From Pontibacter coccineus (lineage in GTDB: Bacteria; Bacteroidota; Bacteroidia; Cytophagales; Hymenobacteraceae): 64,000 bases of DNA. Below, piece by piece: positions 39,979-48,539 of the stretch. The position numbers and the translations under genes are program-made. The number at the start of each line of letters is the position of its first letter. Position 1 is the stretch's first letter. The stretch is from positions 62,001-126,000 of the forward strand of contig NZ_JAUOTN010000006.1 in NCBI RefSeq assembly GCF_030546575.1, written 5' to 3'. The notes under the pieces are model-generated. The model did no database searches, was not told the DNA's origin, and worked only from the letters and a program-made list of their open reading frames with translations.

Positions 39979-40905
39979 ATGCAAAACCTAGCCATTGCCA
40001 TACACGGAGGGGCCGGCACGATCACACCCGCCTCTATGACGCCTGAGCTTGAGAAAGCCTACAAGCAAGCCCTCTCACATGCCCTGAATCAGGGCTACCT
40101 GGCGCTCGAAAAGGGAGGCTCCGCGCTGGATGCCGTAGAATTGGCCGTGGCGCTGCTCGAAGACTCGCCATTGTTCAATGCCGGAAGAGGCTCTGTGTTC
40201 ACGAAAGAAGGCAAGCACGAGATGGACGCAGCCATCATGTGCGGCAAGACGCTGAATGCCGGCGCAGTGGCAGGCGTTCGCAGTATCCGCAACCCGGTGC
40301 GCCTCAGCCGCATCATTTTGGCGCAATCCGACCATGTGCTCCTGAGTGGCTATGGCGCGGAAGAATTTGCCCGCAAATACAACATCGATTTTGAGCCCGA
40401 AGAATACTTTTATAACCAGCATCGCTACAACCAGTGGCGCGATGTACGCGATACAGATACCTTTATGCTCGACCACAGCAAGGAACGGAAATTCGGGACG
40501 GTAGGCGCCGTCGCACGCGATGCGAACGGCGACCTGGCAGCAGCTACCTCCACCGGCGGCATGACCAACAAGAATTACAACCGCATCGGCGACAGCCCTT
40601 TAATTGGGTCAGGTACCTACGCCAATAACAAAACCTGCGCTATTTCCTGCACAGGCCATGGGGAGTACTTTATCCGGGCGGTGGTGGCCTACGATGTGTC
40701 CTGCCTGATGGAGTACAAAGGCTATACCTTGCAGGAGGCCTGCGATGAAGTGGTGATGGACAAGCTCGTCAAGTTTGGGGGAGAAGGTGGCCTGATCGCT
40801 GTGGACGGCACAGGAGAGTTGGCCCTTCCATTTAACTCTGAGGGAATGTACCGGGGTTACCGCAGCCGTGGGCAGGAGGGCAGGGTAGCGATCTACAAAG
40901 ATTAG
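39979..40905 (+). CDS. iaaA: Isoaspartyl peptidase / plant-type L-asparaginase
   Basis: A 308-residue Ntn-hydrolase. It opens IAIHGGAGTI, followed by NAGRGSVFTKEGKHEMDAAIM. The autocleavage site and nucleophile are Thr174 in RKFGTVGAVARD, with ATSTGGMTNKNYNRIGDSPLIGSGTYA downstream. The enzyme splits itself before Thr174 and hydrolyses beta-Asp dipeptides. The convergent neighbour is a cyanophycinase whose product, beta-Asp-Arg, is the substrate of this enzyme. The two stop codons overlap by 4 bp. Confidence 0.92.
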   Translation: MQNLAIAIHGGAGTITPASMTPELEKAYKQALSHALNQGYLALEKGGSALDAVELAVALLEDSPLFNAGRGSVFTKEGKHEMDAAIMCGKTLNAGAVAGVRSIRNPVRLSRIILAQSDHVLLSGYGAEEFARKYNIDFEPEEYFYNQHRYNQWRDVRDTDTFMLDHSKERKFGTVGAVARDANGDLAAATSTGGMTNKNYNRIGDSPLIGSGTYANNKTCAISCTGHGEYFIRAVVAYDVSCLMEYKGYTLQEACDEVVMDKLVKFGGEGGLIAVDGTGELALPFNSEGMYRGYRSRGQEGRVAIYKD

Positions 40906-41798
40906 CTGCGCGACTCGGATGCCAATTCGTTTTTCTCCACATCCGCCATGCCCTTGTAAAAGGAACGGGAGTTGATGTTGAACACATTGCCCTTTGCCAG
41001 CACATGCATCATCATACCGGCAATGGCTACCGGGCGCCCGGGCTCTATGTGGTTGATATTCGTGTAGCTTACGCTGTGCCCGTCCACGATCACCACCAGG
41101 TTAGAGCCAATGGTTTCGATCATGTGCCCGTCCGTGATCAGAACGCCCGTATCTTCGCCCAGCCCGATACCTACGGTTTTAGGATAAGTCGCCACCGCTT
41201 CCATCAGCCGGCCGAACCGACCCCGGATCACGAAGTGCGAGTCGATGATCACGCCGCTGATCAGGCCGAAGCCCTGGCCCATCTTGACAGAACCCCGCAG
41301 CAGTGATTCCGTGGAGCTGCCCCCTTTGATCATTATCTCTGACATGGCCATGGCGCCCGCGCTGGTTCCGGCTACCACAAAATTCTCTTGCCAATACCTG
41401 TCCTGCACGATCTTTAAAAACTCAGTGCCACCAAAAATGCGGGTTAACCGGGACTGGTCGCCACCGCTGAACATCACCCCATCGGCTTTGCGGATGCGCT
41501 CCAAGTACTCCGGTTTCAGCGCATCTTCTTCTTCCCGAATGTGCATCATGTTGGCGTTCTCGCAACCCAAGATCCCGAAAGCGCTCTCGTAACGCTCACC
41601 TACTTCCTCCGGTATAAGCGAGGCCGTCGTAATCACTTCTATGGTAGGGTTGCTGGCCGGTATTTCACTCAGAAAGCGCTTAAGTATACCCAACTCAAAA
41701 AAATCGAGGTAGTATTTTTTTTTGTGCTTTGGGTTCGGGTATGAGCCTTTGTCTTCATTTCCGCCAATGGCTATGAGCTTTCCTTTTGGTCTATCCAC
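40902..41798 (-). CDS. cphB: Cyanophycinase
   Basis: A 298-residue peptidase S51 enzyme without a signal peptide, so intracellular. Signature segments are GKLIAIGGNEDKG at the start, DGVMFSGGDQSRLTRIF (about 106-122) and the nucleophile elbow VVAGTSAGAMAMSE with Ser146. IDSHFVIRGRFGRLMEAVATYP, GIGLGEDTGVLI and VVIVDGHSVSYTN follow. It cuts the polymer multi-L-arginyl-poly-L-aspartate into beta-Asp-Arg dipeptides, which the facing isoaspartyl peptidase can finish. No cyanophycin synthetase gene is in the window. A TACCTTTA -7 box lies 37 bp upstream. Confidence 0.92.
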   Translation of the reverse strand: MDRPKGKLIAIGGNEDKGSYPNPKHKKKYYLDFFELGILKRFLSEIPASNPTIEVITTASLIPEEVGERYESAFGILGCENANMMHIREEEDALKPEYLERIRKADGVMFSGGDQSRLTRIFGGTEFLKIVQDRYWQENFVVAGTSAGAMAMSEIMIKGGSSTESLLRGSVKMGQGFGLISGVIIDSHFVIRGRFGRLMEAVATYPKTVGIGLGEDTGVLITDGHMIETIGSNLVVIVDGHSVSYTNINHIEPGRPVAIAGMMMHVLAKGNVFNINSRSFYKGMADVEKNELASESRS

Positions 41799-41834
41799 GG
41801 GTGCTTCTGTTTTATGCTAATTGTACGCTTACAC

Positions 41835-41842
41835 TAAAGGTA
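41835..41842 (-). promoter_or_regulatory. Putative -7 promoter element of cphB
   Basis: TACCTTTA read leftward (one mismatch to TAnnTTTG), 37 bp before the ATG. Confidence 0.45.
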
Positions 41843-42146
41843 TGATGTATTATGCTGGCATCACCCCCCATAAGATTACCAATTATTTTGAAAATCGTTA
41901 CGGGAAGAGCGCCTTTATTACGTTTTAAGTCCATATAAACGTCATTTGGTGAATTGTATCGCAACTAAATGGAGGGTGCTCACAATAAAAATATCACAAA
42001 TATTACATATTCGACTGCTCAGTATTCTTACTATATATATTTTATCTAATTAAATTTATATTTCTAAACCTCCGCCATATCCTCCCGTATAGTAATCTCA
42101 CAAGCTTCGGCTTATAATTATTTACGACGCTAAACCTTTCCAAGCT
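41843..42146. other. AT-rich upstream region of the DUF892 gene
   Basis: The stretch 41980-42070 is almost entirely A and T and probably holds the promoter of the DUF892 gene. I could not fix a -7 box. No frame or RNA fold is visible. Confidence 0.4.
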
Positions 42147-42653
42147 ATGAAACTAAATAACCTGAATGACTTATTCGTCCACGAACTAAAGGATATCTAC
42201 AACGCTGAAAAGCAGATTACAAAGGCATTACCGAAAATGATGAAAGAGGCTACCTCCCCTCAGTTGAAGAAGGCTTTTGAGATGCACCTCGGCGAAACAG
42301 AGACACAAATAGAGCGGCTTGAGCAAGTCTTCGATTTACTGGGCATGAAGGCCTCCGGAGAAAAGTGCAAAGCCATGGAAGGCATCATTAAGGAGGCGCA
42401 GGACATGATGTCCGAAAACGCGGACTCGGATGTGATGGACGCTGCCCTGATCGCTTCTGCCCAGCGTGTGGAGCACTACGAAATTGCCGGTTACGGCACA
42501 CTCTGTACCTATGCCAAGCAGCTGGGTCATAAAGAGATTGTGAACCTGCTGCACACCACACTAGAAGAAGAGAAAGCCACTGACATGAAGCTAACCGGTC
42601 TGGCCGAAAGCAAGATCAATATAAAAGCTGAACACGGCAGAGGCGCAAAGTAA
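42147..42653 (+). CDS. YciE/YciF-type DUF892 ferritin-like protein
   Basis: A 168-residue helical protein of the DUF892 family. It opens LNDLFVHELKDIYNAEKQITKALPKMMKEATSPQLKKAFEMHLGETETQIERLEQVF, with the Glu and His pattern of a ferritin-like four-helix bundle. AQRVEHYEIAGYGTLCTYAKQLGH and TLEEEKATDMKLTGLAE supply the second half of the di-metal site. The family is stress-induced in many bacteria, and its chemistry is unclear. The gene is monocistronic with its own terminator, and the tail is basic (HGRGAK). Confidence 0.9.
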   Translation: MKLNNLNDLFVHELKDIYNAEKQITKALPKMMKEATSPQLKKAFEMHLGETETQIERLEQVFDLLGMKASGEKCKAMEGIIKEAQDMMSENADSDVMDAALIASAQRVEHYEIAGYGTLCTYAKQLGHKEIVNLLHTTLEEEKATDMKLTGLAESKINIKAEHGRGAK

Positions 42654-42672
42654 ACCTCTAAAAGACATACCG

Positions 42673-42731
42673 AAAAAAATCTGTCCTTTCCCCATGCTAA
42701 CCAAGCTGGCCAGAAGGAGACAGATTTTTTT
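42673..42731 (+). terminator. Terminator of the DUF892 gene
   Basis: AAAAAATCTGTC and GACAGATTTTTT pair with partial inner pairing (CTTTCC/GGAG side) and are followed by more T residues. Confidence 0.7.
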
Positions 42732-42749
42732 GTTTATACCAGTTTACAC

Positions 42750-42784
42750 AAAAAAAGCCCCGCATTGCTGCAGGGCTTTTTTTC
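42750..42784 (-). terminator. Terminator of the M1 peptidase gene
   Basis: AAAAAAAGCCC and GGGCTTTTTTT pair around a 12-base loop, 15 bp beyond the leftward stop. The A and T runs make it work on both strands. Confidence 0.8.
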
Positions 42785-42798
42785 TTGGGTAGCTGTAC

Positions 42799-44697
42799 CT
42801 ATTTGAGCATGGCATCCAGCGTGTTGGTGGACACGGCATGGTAGTTAGGCTTGGCTCTGCTGTAGATCTCCTGTGCTTTTTTCTTGCCTTCGGGCGTTGC
42901 AGCAAGTGCCTTATAGATCGGCACCAGGAATTTACGACGACCTACATTGGTCAGGAAGTTGTCGAGCGCCTTGTCCGCAGCGGTGTAATTGTTGCGGATG
43001 GTGTGGATGAACCAGGCGGCCAGTACCTCGGAGTTGCCTGAGTTGGTGAAGCCAAAGGCCTTGTCCAGATCCGCCATCTGCTGCTGGCTCATCTGCTCTG
43101 GCAGCAGGCGGATGAAGTGCAGCCACTCATGGCTCGACCAGTCCTTGGTTTGCAGCTGACTGGCCGGTTTGCCGCCCTGCCAGGCCTTGAACGATTCCTC
43201 CACCTGAGCGAAACGCTTGGAGGTTGGCTTCACATGATCTTCCGGAAGCCCTGGCGTGTACACCCAACCTTCGATGTTGATCTGCTCCGCTATTTTTTCA
43301 TCTCCCTGTATCAGCTCTTTGCGCAGAAAATCCAGGAAGAGGTCGGTGTTTGTGCTCTGGAAAGCAAACGTCTGGAAATACTTGTTCAGGAACTGGTCGA
43401 AGCGCTCACGCCCCACAGCACGCTCTATGTTCTGCAAAAAGAAATTGCCTTTCTCGTAGGCAATGTCCGTCAGGCCTTCGTCCGGATCACGTCCCTCCAG
43501 GTCCAGCTTCAGGCGGGTGTCCTCGCTGTTTGGCCCTAATTCTTCCAGCGTATTCTGCAGATCCTGGTAGCCCAGCACGTTCAACATGTCGGCATAGTCT
43601 TTCCCGTAGATCTCTTCCATGATGCGGCGTTCAAAGTATACCGTAAAGCCTTCGTTCAGCCAGAAATCGTCCCAGGTACCGTTGGTCACCAGGTTGCCGC
43701 TCCAGCTGTGCGCCAGTTCGTGCGCGATCAGGCTGGTGAGGGAACGGTCTTTGGCCAGCACGGTAGGCGTCACGAAGGTCAGGCGCGGGTTTTCCATGCC
43801 TCCGAAGGGGAAGGAAGGAGGGAGCACCAGCAGATCATAGCGGTCCCAGCGGTACTTGCCGTACAGTTTTTCGGCGGCCACCAGCATCTTGTCCATCTCT
43901 GCAAATTCGTACACGGCGGCACCAATCGTGGCTGGCTCGGCATATATACCCGTCTGTTGCCCGATTGGCTTGAACACCATGTCACCCACGGAGAGAGCCA
44001 TCAGGTAAGAAGGGATCGCCTGGCGCATTTCGAAGGTATAGCTTCCGGTGTTGTTTTTCTGTTGCGGGTTCTCGGCGCTCATCACGGCCATCAGTTCATT
44101 TGGTACCTGCACGTTGGCGCTGTACGTAATGCGTATGCCCGGGCTGTCCTGGATCGGAATCCAGGTGCGGGCCAGGATCGCCTGCGACTGTGTGAACAGG
44201 AAAGGGTGCTTCTTGCCGGCCGTCTGCTGCGGGTTGAGCCACTGCAGCGCATCCGCGTTGGCGGTGGTGCGGTATTGTATGGTGACGTAGTCCGTCTCGG
44301 GCTGTATCGCGATGATCAGCGGGCGACCCAGAAATTCTTTCTCATCACCGAGCTTGAATGTGGTCGGCGTCTGCTCTTTGCCCAGGTATACCTGCTCAAT
44401 TTCCAGCCCGCGCGTATCGAACACGATCTCGTTGCCTTTGGCCAGGTTTTCGATCTGGTAAGAAGCTTTGCCGGAGATCACCTTCTCATCAAAGTTCACG
44501 GCAATGTCCAGGTCCAGGTGGCGCGCCACAGCCTCGGCAGGCCTGGCGAAACTGTGTACGTCGGCTGGCGCTTGGGCCATGCCTTGCTGTTCTGCTGTCA
44601 TAGTTTCATCGGTTGTAGTGGTTTGGGTGGAGCAGGCGCCTAGCTGCAAACTGCCGGCCAAACCCAGTCCAAGTAAAAATTTGCGGTATGGAGTCAT
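42799..44697 (-). CDS. M1 family aminopeptidase lipoprotein (leukotriene A4 hydrolase-like)
   Basis: 632 residues with a type II signal peptide ending LGAC, Cys22. The M1 exopeptidase motif GGMEN is at 299-303, and the zinc site is HELAH (His326, His330) with Glu349 in WLNEGFTVYFE. The C-terminal helical domain (about 490-630) matches the leukotriene-A4-hydrolase C-domain (WLHFIRLLPEQMSQQQM, KALDNFLTNVGRRKFLVPIYKAL). It should remove N-terminal residues from peptides at the cell envelope. There is no operon partner; upstream is a 330-bp spacer. Confidence 0.93.
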   Translation of the reverse strand: MTPYRKFLLGLGLAGSLQLGACSTQTTTTDETMTAEQQGMAQAPADVHSFARPAEAVARHLDLDIAVNFDEKVISGKASYQIENLAKGNEIVFDTRGLEIEQVYLGKEQTPTTFKLGDEKEFLGRPLIIAIQPETDYVTIQYRTTANADALQWLNPQQTAGKKHPFLFTQSQAILARTWIPIQDSPGIRITYSANVQVPNELMAVMSAENPQQKNNTGSYTFEMRQAIPSYLMALSVGDMVFKPIGQQTGIYAEPATIGAAVYEFAEMDKMLVAAEKLYGKYRWDRYDLLVLPPSFPFGGMENPRLTFVTPTVLAKDRSLTSLIAHELAHSWSGNLVTNGTWDDFWLNEGFTVYFERRIMEEIYGKDYADMLNVLGYQDLQNTLEELGPNSEDTRLKLDLEGRDPDEGLTDIAYEKGNFFLQNIERAVGRERFDQFLNKYFQTFAFQSTNTDLFLDFLRKELIQGDEKIAEQINIEGWVYTPGLPEDHVKPTSKRFAQVEESFKAWQGGKPASQLQTKDWSSHEWLHFIRLLPEQMSQQQMADLDKAFGFTNSGNSEVLAAWFIHTIRNNYTAADKALDNFLTNVGRRKFLVPIYKALAATPEGKKKAQEIYSRAKPNYHAVSTNTLDAMLK

Positions 44698-45027
44698 CGT
44701 ATACTTTGGTTATGGTGCGGTAAGATACATTTTTTGCCAAGAACTGTAAACTACTGTGGTCTAAATACAGCGGTTCGCACAACAGGTACGTAATATGTTA
44801 TAGGGGTATAAGCCTGAGATAAAGGTATGTCGCCGTATCATCACAAGTTCCGTACCAGCTCTTCGGGTTGGCTGTGCTGGCATATATAGAACATTTTATA
44901 CCTGTTTAAAGTACATAAAGCAAAACCAAAGCGAAAAGGCACCAAAGCAGAGAAATAGCACAATTTTAAGCGCGAATTCATATCCGCGTTTTCCCAACTT
45001 TTCGCTTAAGCCATTAAACCAACAAAC
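44698..45027. other. Divergent promoter region
   Basis: The 330 bp between the leftward M1 peptidase and the rightward L,D-transpeptidase contain one clear TATACCT copy (about 44900) and no open frame. TATCTTAC at about 44725 (leftward) is a poor -7 candidate. Nothing else is recognised. Confidence 0.4.
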
Positions 45028-46767
45028 ATGAACCCTTTCATCCTACAAAAAATTAGACCGCTCGGCCTGGTCATTCTTTGCCTGTTTAGTCTGGCCTCCT
45101 GCAATAAAAGCGGAGAAAATAAAGAAGAAGGCGGCGTTAAAGAAATGCTGGGCCTAAACACCGTGGCCGCCACAGAAACCGACAGCCTGTACATCAAAGA
45201 CTACATTGGGCAGCACAAGCAGTTCAAAGAACACCAGGACCTGATCTACCAGTTTTACGGGGACCGGGATTACCGCCTGGGCTGGTTCAAAGGTTCCGAC
45301 CTGGTGCCGGAGTCAGAGAAACTGCTGGAAACCCTCAACAAAGCAGCGCAGGAAGGCCTGGACCCCAAAGAGTATAAGGTTGTCGCCATCGACGAGATGA
45401 TTAGCCAATACAACGAACTGGGCCGCAAGGACTCCGCCCGGCTGGCACTGCAGCAGCAGATCGACATTGCCCTGACCGCCACTTACTTTAATTATGCCTC
45501 TGACTTTTACAAAGGCCGTATCGACCCAAGCAATGTGAAACAGGTGCAGTGGGGCGTACGCAACAACAAAATAAAACTGCACAAGGCATTGCAGACCATA
45601 CTGAGGGAGCGGGAGAGCACCTACCCGTACTACGAGTTTGAAGCACTGCACAAAGGCTACACCGACCTGCGCGATGCCCTGCAGCAGTACCGCGAGCTGG
45701 AAGAAAAAGGGGGCTGGGCCAAAGTGGAGCTGGGCAACAAAAAGATGCTGACGAAAGGGGATACAGCCGCTGCAGTCGTATCGCTTCGTAAACGCCTCAA
45801 CCCAACTGCACAAATCAACGCCAATGATCCGGCGATGCGCAAGTTTGATGACAAGCTGGAGGCGCAGGTAAAAACATTTCAGGAGCTGCATGGCATTGTG
45901 CCGGATGGCAAAGTGGGTGGCAACACGCTGCGCACGATGAATGTGCCGGTGGGGGACCGTATCCAGCAGATCATGATGAACATGGAGCGCTGGCGCTGGA
46001 TACCCAAGCGCCTGGTACCAAAAAGTCTGGACCAGAAGTATATCTGGGTGAACATACCTGAGTACAAACTTTACGTGTACGAAGACCCCAACAACAGCCC
46101 GGAAGCAGAGCGTGCTTACAAAAAGACCATGGAAATGAACGTTATCGTGGGCAAAACCATGCACTCAACTCCGATTTTCAGCGACAGGATGGAATATGTG
46201 GTGCTGGCCCCTTACTGGAATGTACCCAATAGCATCGTGGAGAAAGAGATTGCGCCAGGTATACTGCGCGAACCCGGGTACCTGGAAAGACAGAACATGG
46301 AAGTGGTAACCAAAGAGAAAGAACCCAAGCAGATAGATCCGGGGTCCATCGACTGGTCATCTGTTACGGAAAAGAATTTTCCGTATATGGTACGCCAGCG
46401 TCCGGGGCCTAAGAACTCGCTCGGCACCATGAAATTCCTGTTCCCGAACGAGCACGCCGTATACCTGCACGACACACCTTCGGGTTCCTTGTTCAGCCAG
46501 ACCCAACGCGGTTTCAGCCATGGCTGCGTCAGGTTAGAACGGCCTATGGACCTGGCAAAATTTGTGCTAAAGGACATGCCTGACTGGAACGAGAGCCGCA
46601 TCCAGGAGACCATCAATGGAGGTGAAGAGGAGTGGATCACGTTGCCGAAAAAAATCCAGGTATACCTGGTATACTTCACCAGCTGGGTAGACGAGGATGG
46701 AAACGTGCATTTCCGGGATGATATCTACGGCCACGACAAGCGACTGGAGCAAGAGCTTTTCAGTTAA
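45028..46767 (+). CDS. L,D-transpeptidase (YcbB-like) lipoprotein with peptidoglycan-binding domain
   Basis: 579 residues with a type II signal peptide ending LASC (Cys near 25). A helical scaffold domain (about 60-220) has the WFKGSDLVPESEKLLETLNKAAQEGLDP segment typical of the YcbB group. A PG_binding_1 repeat (about 240-310, AAVVSLRKRL to GKVGGNTLRTMN) precedes the YkuD catalytic domain (about 345-540). The catalytic motif is FSHGCVRLERPMD with Cys500. The enzyme forms 3-3 cross-links in peptidoglycan or attaches proteins to it, and is insensitive to most penicillins. The azurin-like lipoprotein gene follows by 37 bp and is probably co-transcribed. Confidence 0.93.
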   Translation: MNPFILQKIRPLGLVILCLFSLASCNKSGENKEEGGVKEMLGLNTVAATETDSLYIKDYIGQHKQFKEHQDLIYQFYGDRDYRLGWFKGSDLVPESEKLLETLNKAAQEGLDPKEYKVVAIDEMISQYNELGRKDSARLALQQQIDIALTATYFNYASDFYKGRIDPSNVKQVQWGVRNNKIKLHKALQTILRERESTYPYYEFEALHKGYTDLRDALQQYRELEEKGGWAKVELGNKKMLTKGDTAAAVVSLRKRLNPTAQINANDPAMRKFDDKLEAQVKTFQELHGIVPDGKVGGNTLRTMNVPVGDRIQQIMMNMERWRWIPKRLVPKSLDQKYIWVNIPEYKLYVYEDPNNSPEAERAYKKTMEMNVIVGKTMHSTPIFSDRMEYVVLAPYWNVPNSIVEKEIAPGILREPGYLERQNMEVVTKEKEPKQIDPGSIDWSSVTEKNFPYMVRQRPGPKNSLGTMKFLFPNEHAVYLHDTPSGSLFSQTQRGFSHGCVRLERPMDLAKFVLKDMPDWNESRIQETINGGEEEWITLPKKIQVYLVYFTSWVDEDGNVHFRDDIYGHDKRLEQELFS

Positions 46768-46804
46768 TCCGGAGGTATAAGGATTGACTCTTAACAAGAG
46801 AACT

Positions 46805-47338
46805 ATGAAACAGTTAGGTATAGCAGGCCTACTCTTCGGGCTCCTCTCGCTTGCTTCCTGCGGCGAGGAGCAGGGCGCGGGAGACACGCCAGAGAATATA
46901 ACAGAAGCGCCCCTGACACAGCGCGAAGCGGAGCCGGATACTACGCTGCAGCATGTGGCAGAGATCAGTATACATGCCACCGGTGGCGACAAACTGGAAA
47001 ACATGACCTTTGACCAGGACACGATCGAGGTAAAAGCCGGCACACTTGTGAAGCTGACATTCACGAACGAAGGAAAAGATCCGAAGATGATCTACAACAT
47101 CGTGTTTACAAAAGAAGGCTATTCGGCCCAGGCTGCCCACGAGGGTGGCAAAGCAGGCGCATCGGGCAATTACCTGCCGGACAGCTCCCTGCTACTGGCG
47201 GCGTCGCCCCTTGCCCTGCCCGGTCAGTCTGTGACGATGGAGTTTACAGCACCCGACACAAGCGGCGTGTTTGAATATGTGAACACCTACCCGAGCGAAA
47301 CACCCTTGATGAAGGGAAAGCTGATTATCAAGGAGTAA
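46805..47338 (+). CDS. Azurin-like cupredoxin-fold lipoprotein lacking copper ligands
   Basis: 177 residues from ATG 46805 (a TTG at 46784 would add seven). A type II signal ends LASC, Cys19. Residues about 52-177 align with azurin along the whole fold: ISIHATGGDKLENMTFDQDTIEVKAGTLVKLTF at the start and TYPSETPLMKGKLIIKE at the end. The copper ligands are changed. Azurin His46 aligns with Tyr97, Cys112 with Asn160 and His117 with Glu165; only the Met121 equivalent (Met169) remains. It therefore should not bind copper as azurin does. It follows the L,D-transpeptidase gene and has its own strong terminator. The role is unknown. Confidence 0.82.
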   Translation: MKQLGIAGLLFGLLSLASCGEEQGAGDTPENITEAPLTQREAEPDTTLQHVAEISIHATGGDKLENMTFDQDTIEVKAGTLVKLTFTNEGKDPKMIYNIVFTKEGYSAQAAHEGGKAGASGNYLPDSSLLLAASPLALPGQSVTMEFTAPDTSGVFEYVNTYPSETPLMKGKLIIKE

Positions 47339-47365
47339 GCGCCCGTACCAGGTATAGCATTCAGG

Positions 47366-47400
47366 AAAGCCCCTGCCCACAAGCAGGGGCTTTCTTTTTG
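47366..47400 (+). terminator. Terminator of the azurin-like gene
   Basis: AAAGCCCCTGC and GCAGGGGCTTT pair around CCACAA and are followed by CTTTTTG. Confidence 0.88.
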
Positions 47401-47484
47401 AGTTTTAAACACTTACCGGGTATGGCCTGAGAACGAATTGCAAAAAATCCAAGTTAGAAGGCAGACGATATTAGAGGGAATGCA

Positions 47485-47492
47485 TACTTTTG
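47485..47492 (+). promoter_or_regulatory. Putative -7 promoter element of the Crp/Fnr gene
   Basis: TACTTTTG, an exact TAnnTTTG match 18 bp before the ATG. No TGA-N6-TCA box lies at the position seen upstream of the cco genes, so the regulator gene does not appear to use the same architecture itself. Confidence 0.5.
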
Positions 47493-47509
47493 CAGTATCC
47501 TGATAGCTT

Positions 47510-48214
47510 ATGAAATTCACCAACCCTGACTGTCTGAACTGTTCGAGCCGAGCACACTCCCTGCTGAGCTGCTGCAGGGCGTCTGAACTGTCGCACCTTT
47601 CTGAAACGAAATCCTGTTTCGCTTACAAGAAAGGGCAACTGATCTTTCATGAGGGAGGCAAGCCTTCGGGCCTTTACTGCATCAATACCGGCAAGATCAA
47701 AATCGCCAAACTTGGCAGCGACGGCAAAGAGCAGATCGTGCGCCTGGCCAAACCCGGCGACCTGATCGGCTACCGCGCCCTGATGGCCGACACCAATTAC
47801 TCTGCCTCGGCAGTGGCCCTCGAAGATGCCGTGATCTGTTTTATTCCCCGTTCGCAGTTCCTGGAGCTGATTAGTCAGAACGTGGAGTTTGCCGGCGGTC
47901 TGATGAAGCTGATTTCCAATGCACTGGGGGAGGCGGAAGAACGCATGGTGCAGATGGCCTACAAGCCGGTGCGCGAGCGTCTGGCGGAGGCCCTGCTGCT
48001 GTTACAGAAAACCTACCAGGAGCGCGAAGAAGGCGATCAGTTCACAATTTCCATCTCACGCGAAGACCTGGCTTCCATTGTCGGTACCGCCAAGGAAACC
48101 ACCATCCGGTTGCTTTCCGAGTTCAAAGACGAGGGCCTTATCACTGCCAAGGGCAGCTCCATCACCATTCTGGATCACGAAAAGCTGTACAAGATCAGCC
48201 ACATGTACGACTAA
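47510..48214 (+). CDS. Crp/Fnr family transcriptional regulator with Cys-rich N-terminus
   Basis: 234 residues. The N-terminus is Cys-rich: Cys8, Cys11, Cys21, Cys22 and Cys36 (NPDCLNCSS, LLSCCRAS), ahead of a cyclic-nucleotide-binding fold (about 35-150: FHEGGKPSGLYCINTGKIKI, LAKPGDLIGYRAL, SASAVALEDAVICFIP). A dimer helix leads to the winged helix-turn-helix (about 185-225). The recognition helix reads TAKETTIRLLSEF, keeping the Glu and Arg that read TGA half-sites in CRP and FNR. CxxC plus further Cys may hold an iron-sulfur cluster or act as a thiol switch. It immediately precedes the cbb3 locus, whose promoters carry TGA-N6-TCA boxes. Confidence 0.9.
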   Translation: MKFTNPDCLNCSSRAHSLLSCCRASELSHLSETKSCFAYKKGQLIFHEGGKPSGLYCINTGKIKIAKLGSDGKEQIVRLAKPGDLIGYRALMADTNYSASAVALEDAVICFIPRSQFLELISQNVEFAGGLMKLISNALGEAEERMVQMAYKPVRERLAEALLLLQKTYQEREEGDQFTISISREDLASIVGTAKETTIRLLSEFKDEGLITAKGSSITILDHEKLYKISHMYD

Positions 48215-48226
48215 GCCATTCGGCGC

Positions 48227-48254
48227 TAGGTATAGGTATAGGTATAGGTATAGG
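48227..48254. repeat. Tandem array of the GGTATA motif
   Basis: Four perfect back-to-back GGTATA units (TAGGTATAGG...) lie just behind the stop of the Crp/Fnr gene and in front of its terminator. The unit is the core of the AGGTATA heptamer that is scattered through the whole window. Confidence 0.9.
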
Positions 48255-48261
48255 CATTAAA

Positions 48262-48290
48262 AAACGGCAGCCGTAGGACGCCTGCCGTTA
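48262..48290 (+). terminator. Terminator of the Crp/Fnr gene
   Basis: AACGGCAG and CTGCCGTT pair around a 12-base loop, followed by ATTGT. The T-tract is weak. Confidence 0.6.
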
Positions 48291-48446
48291 TTGTAGCTTA
48301 GTCTCTCCTCTAAGCTAAATCACCTTATACTAAACACTAAACTTTAATCACAAAACATTATCTGGAAAGGCTTTCAGCACTCTTGTGCTTGCCTTTTTTG
48401 TCATTCTTGATGTTACAAATGTCGGGCATCCGGCCGGGCTATGCAC

Positions 48447-48511
48447 TGAGGTATGTCAGTTCATAAAGTGACATGCATCATCTTTTAGGCTTTAGCATCC
48501 AATTACCTTTG
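48447..48511 (+). promoter_or_regulatory. ccoI promoter with tandem Crp/Fnr-type boxes
   Basis: Distal box TGAGGTATGTCA (48447-48458) and proximal box TGACATGCATCA (48469-48480) both fit TGA-N6-TCA, with centres exactly 22 bp apart. The -7 element TACCTTTG (48504-48511) begins 29.5 bp after the proximal centre, so the proximal box sits near -41. The ATG follows 29 bp later. Confidence 0.75.
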
Positions 48512-48539
48512 TCACAGACATTAATAAAGGATAATTGTG

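Noticed and set aside
42147..42653. DUF892 gene as a member of the tandem-box regulon
   Set aside because: No TGA-N6-TCA box with a -7 element at the required spacing was found in the upstream 350 bp.
43708..44643. 311-codon open frame antisense to the M1 peptidase
   Set aside because: It is a shadow of the HELAH-containing gene, with no independent evidence.
47450..47461. Crp/Fnr box in front of the regulator's own gene
   Set aside because: At the position predicted from the -7 box the sequence reads CAAGTTAGAAGG, which has no TGA-N6-TCA.
48227..48254. CRISPR-like tandem repeat
   Set aside because: The units are 6 bp with no spacers, so it is a microsatellite of the iterated motif, not a CRISPR array.
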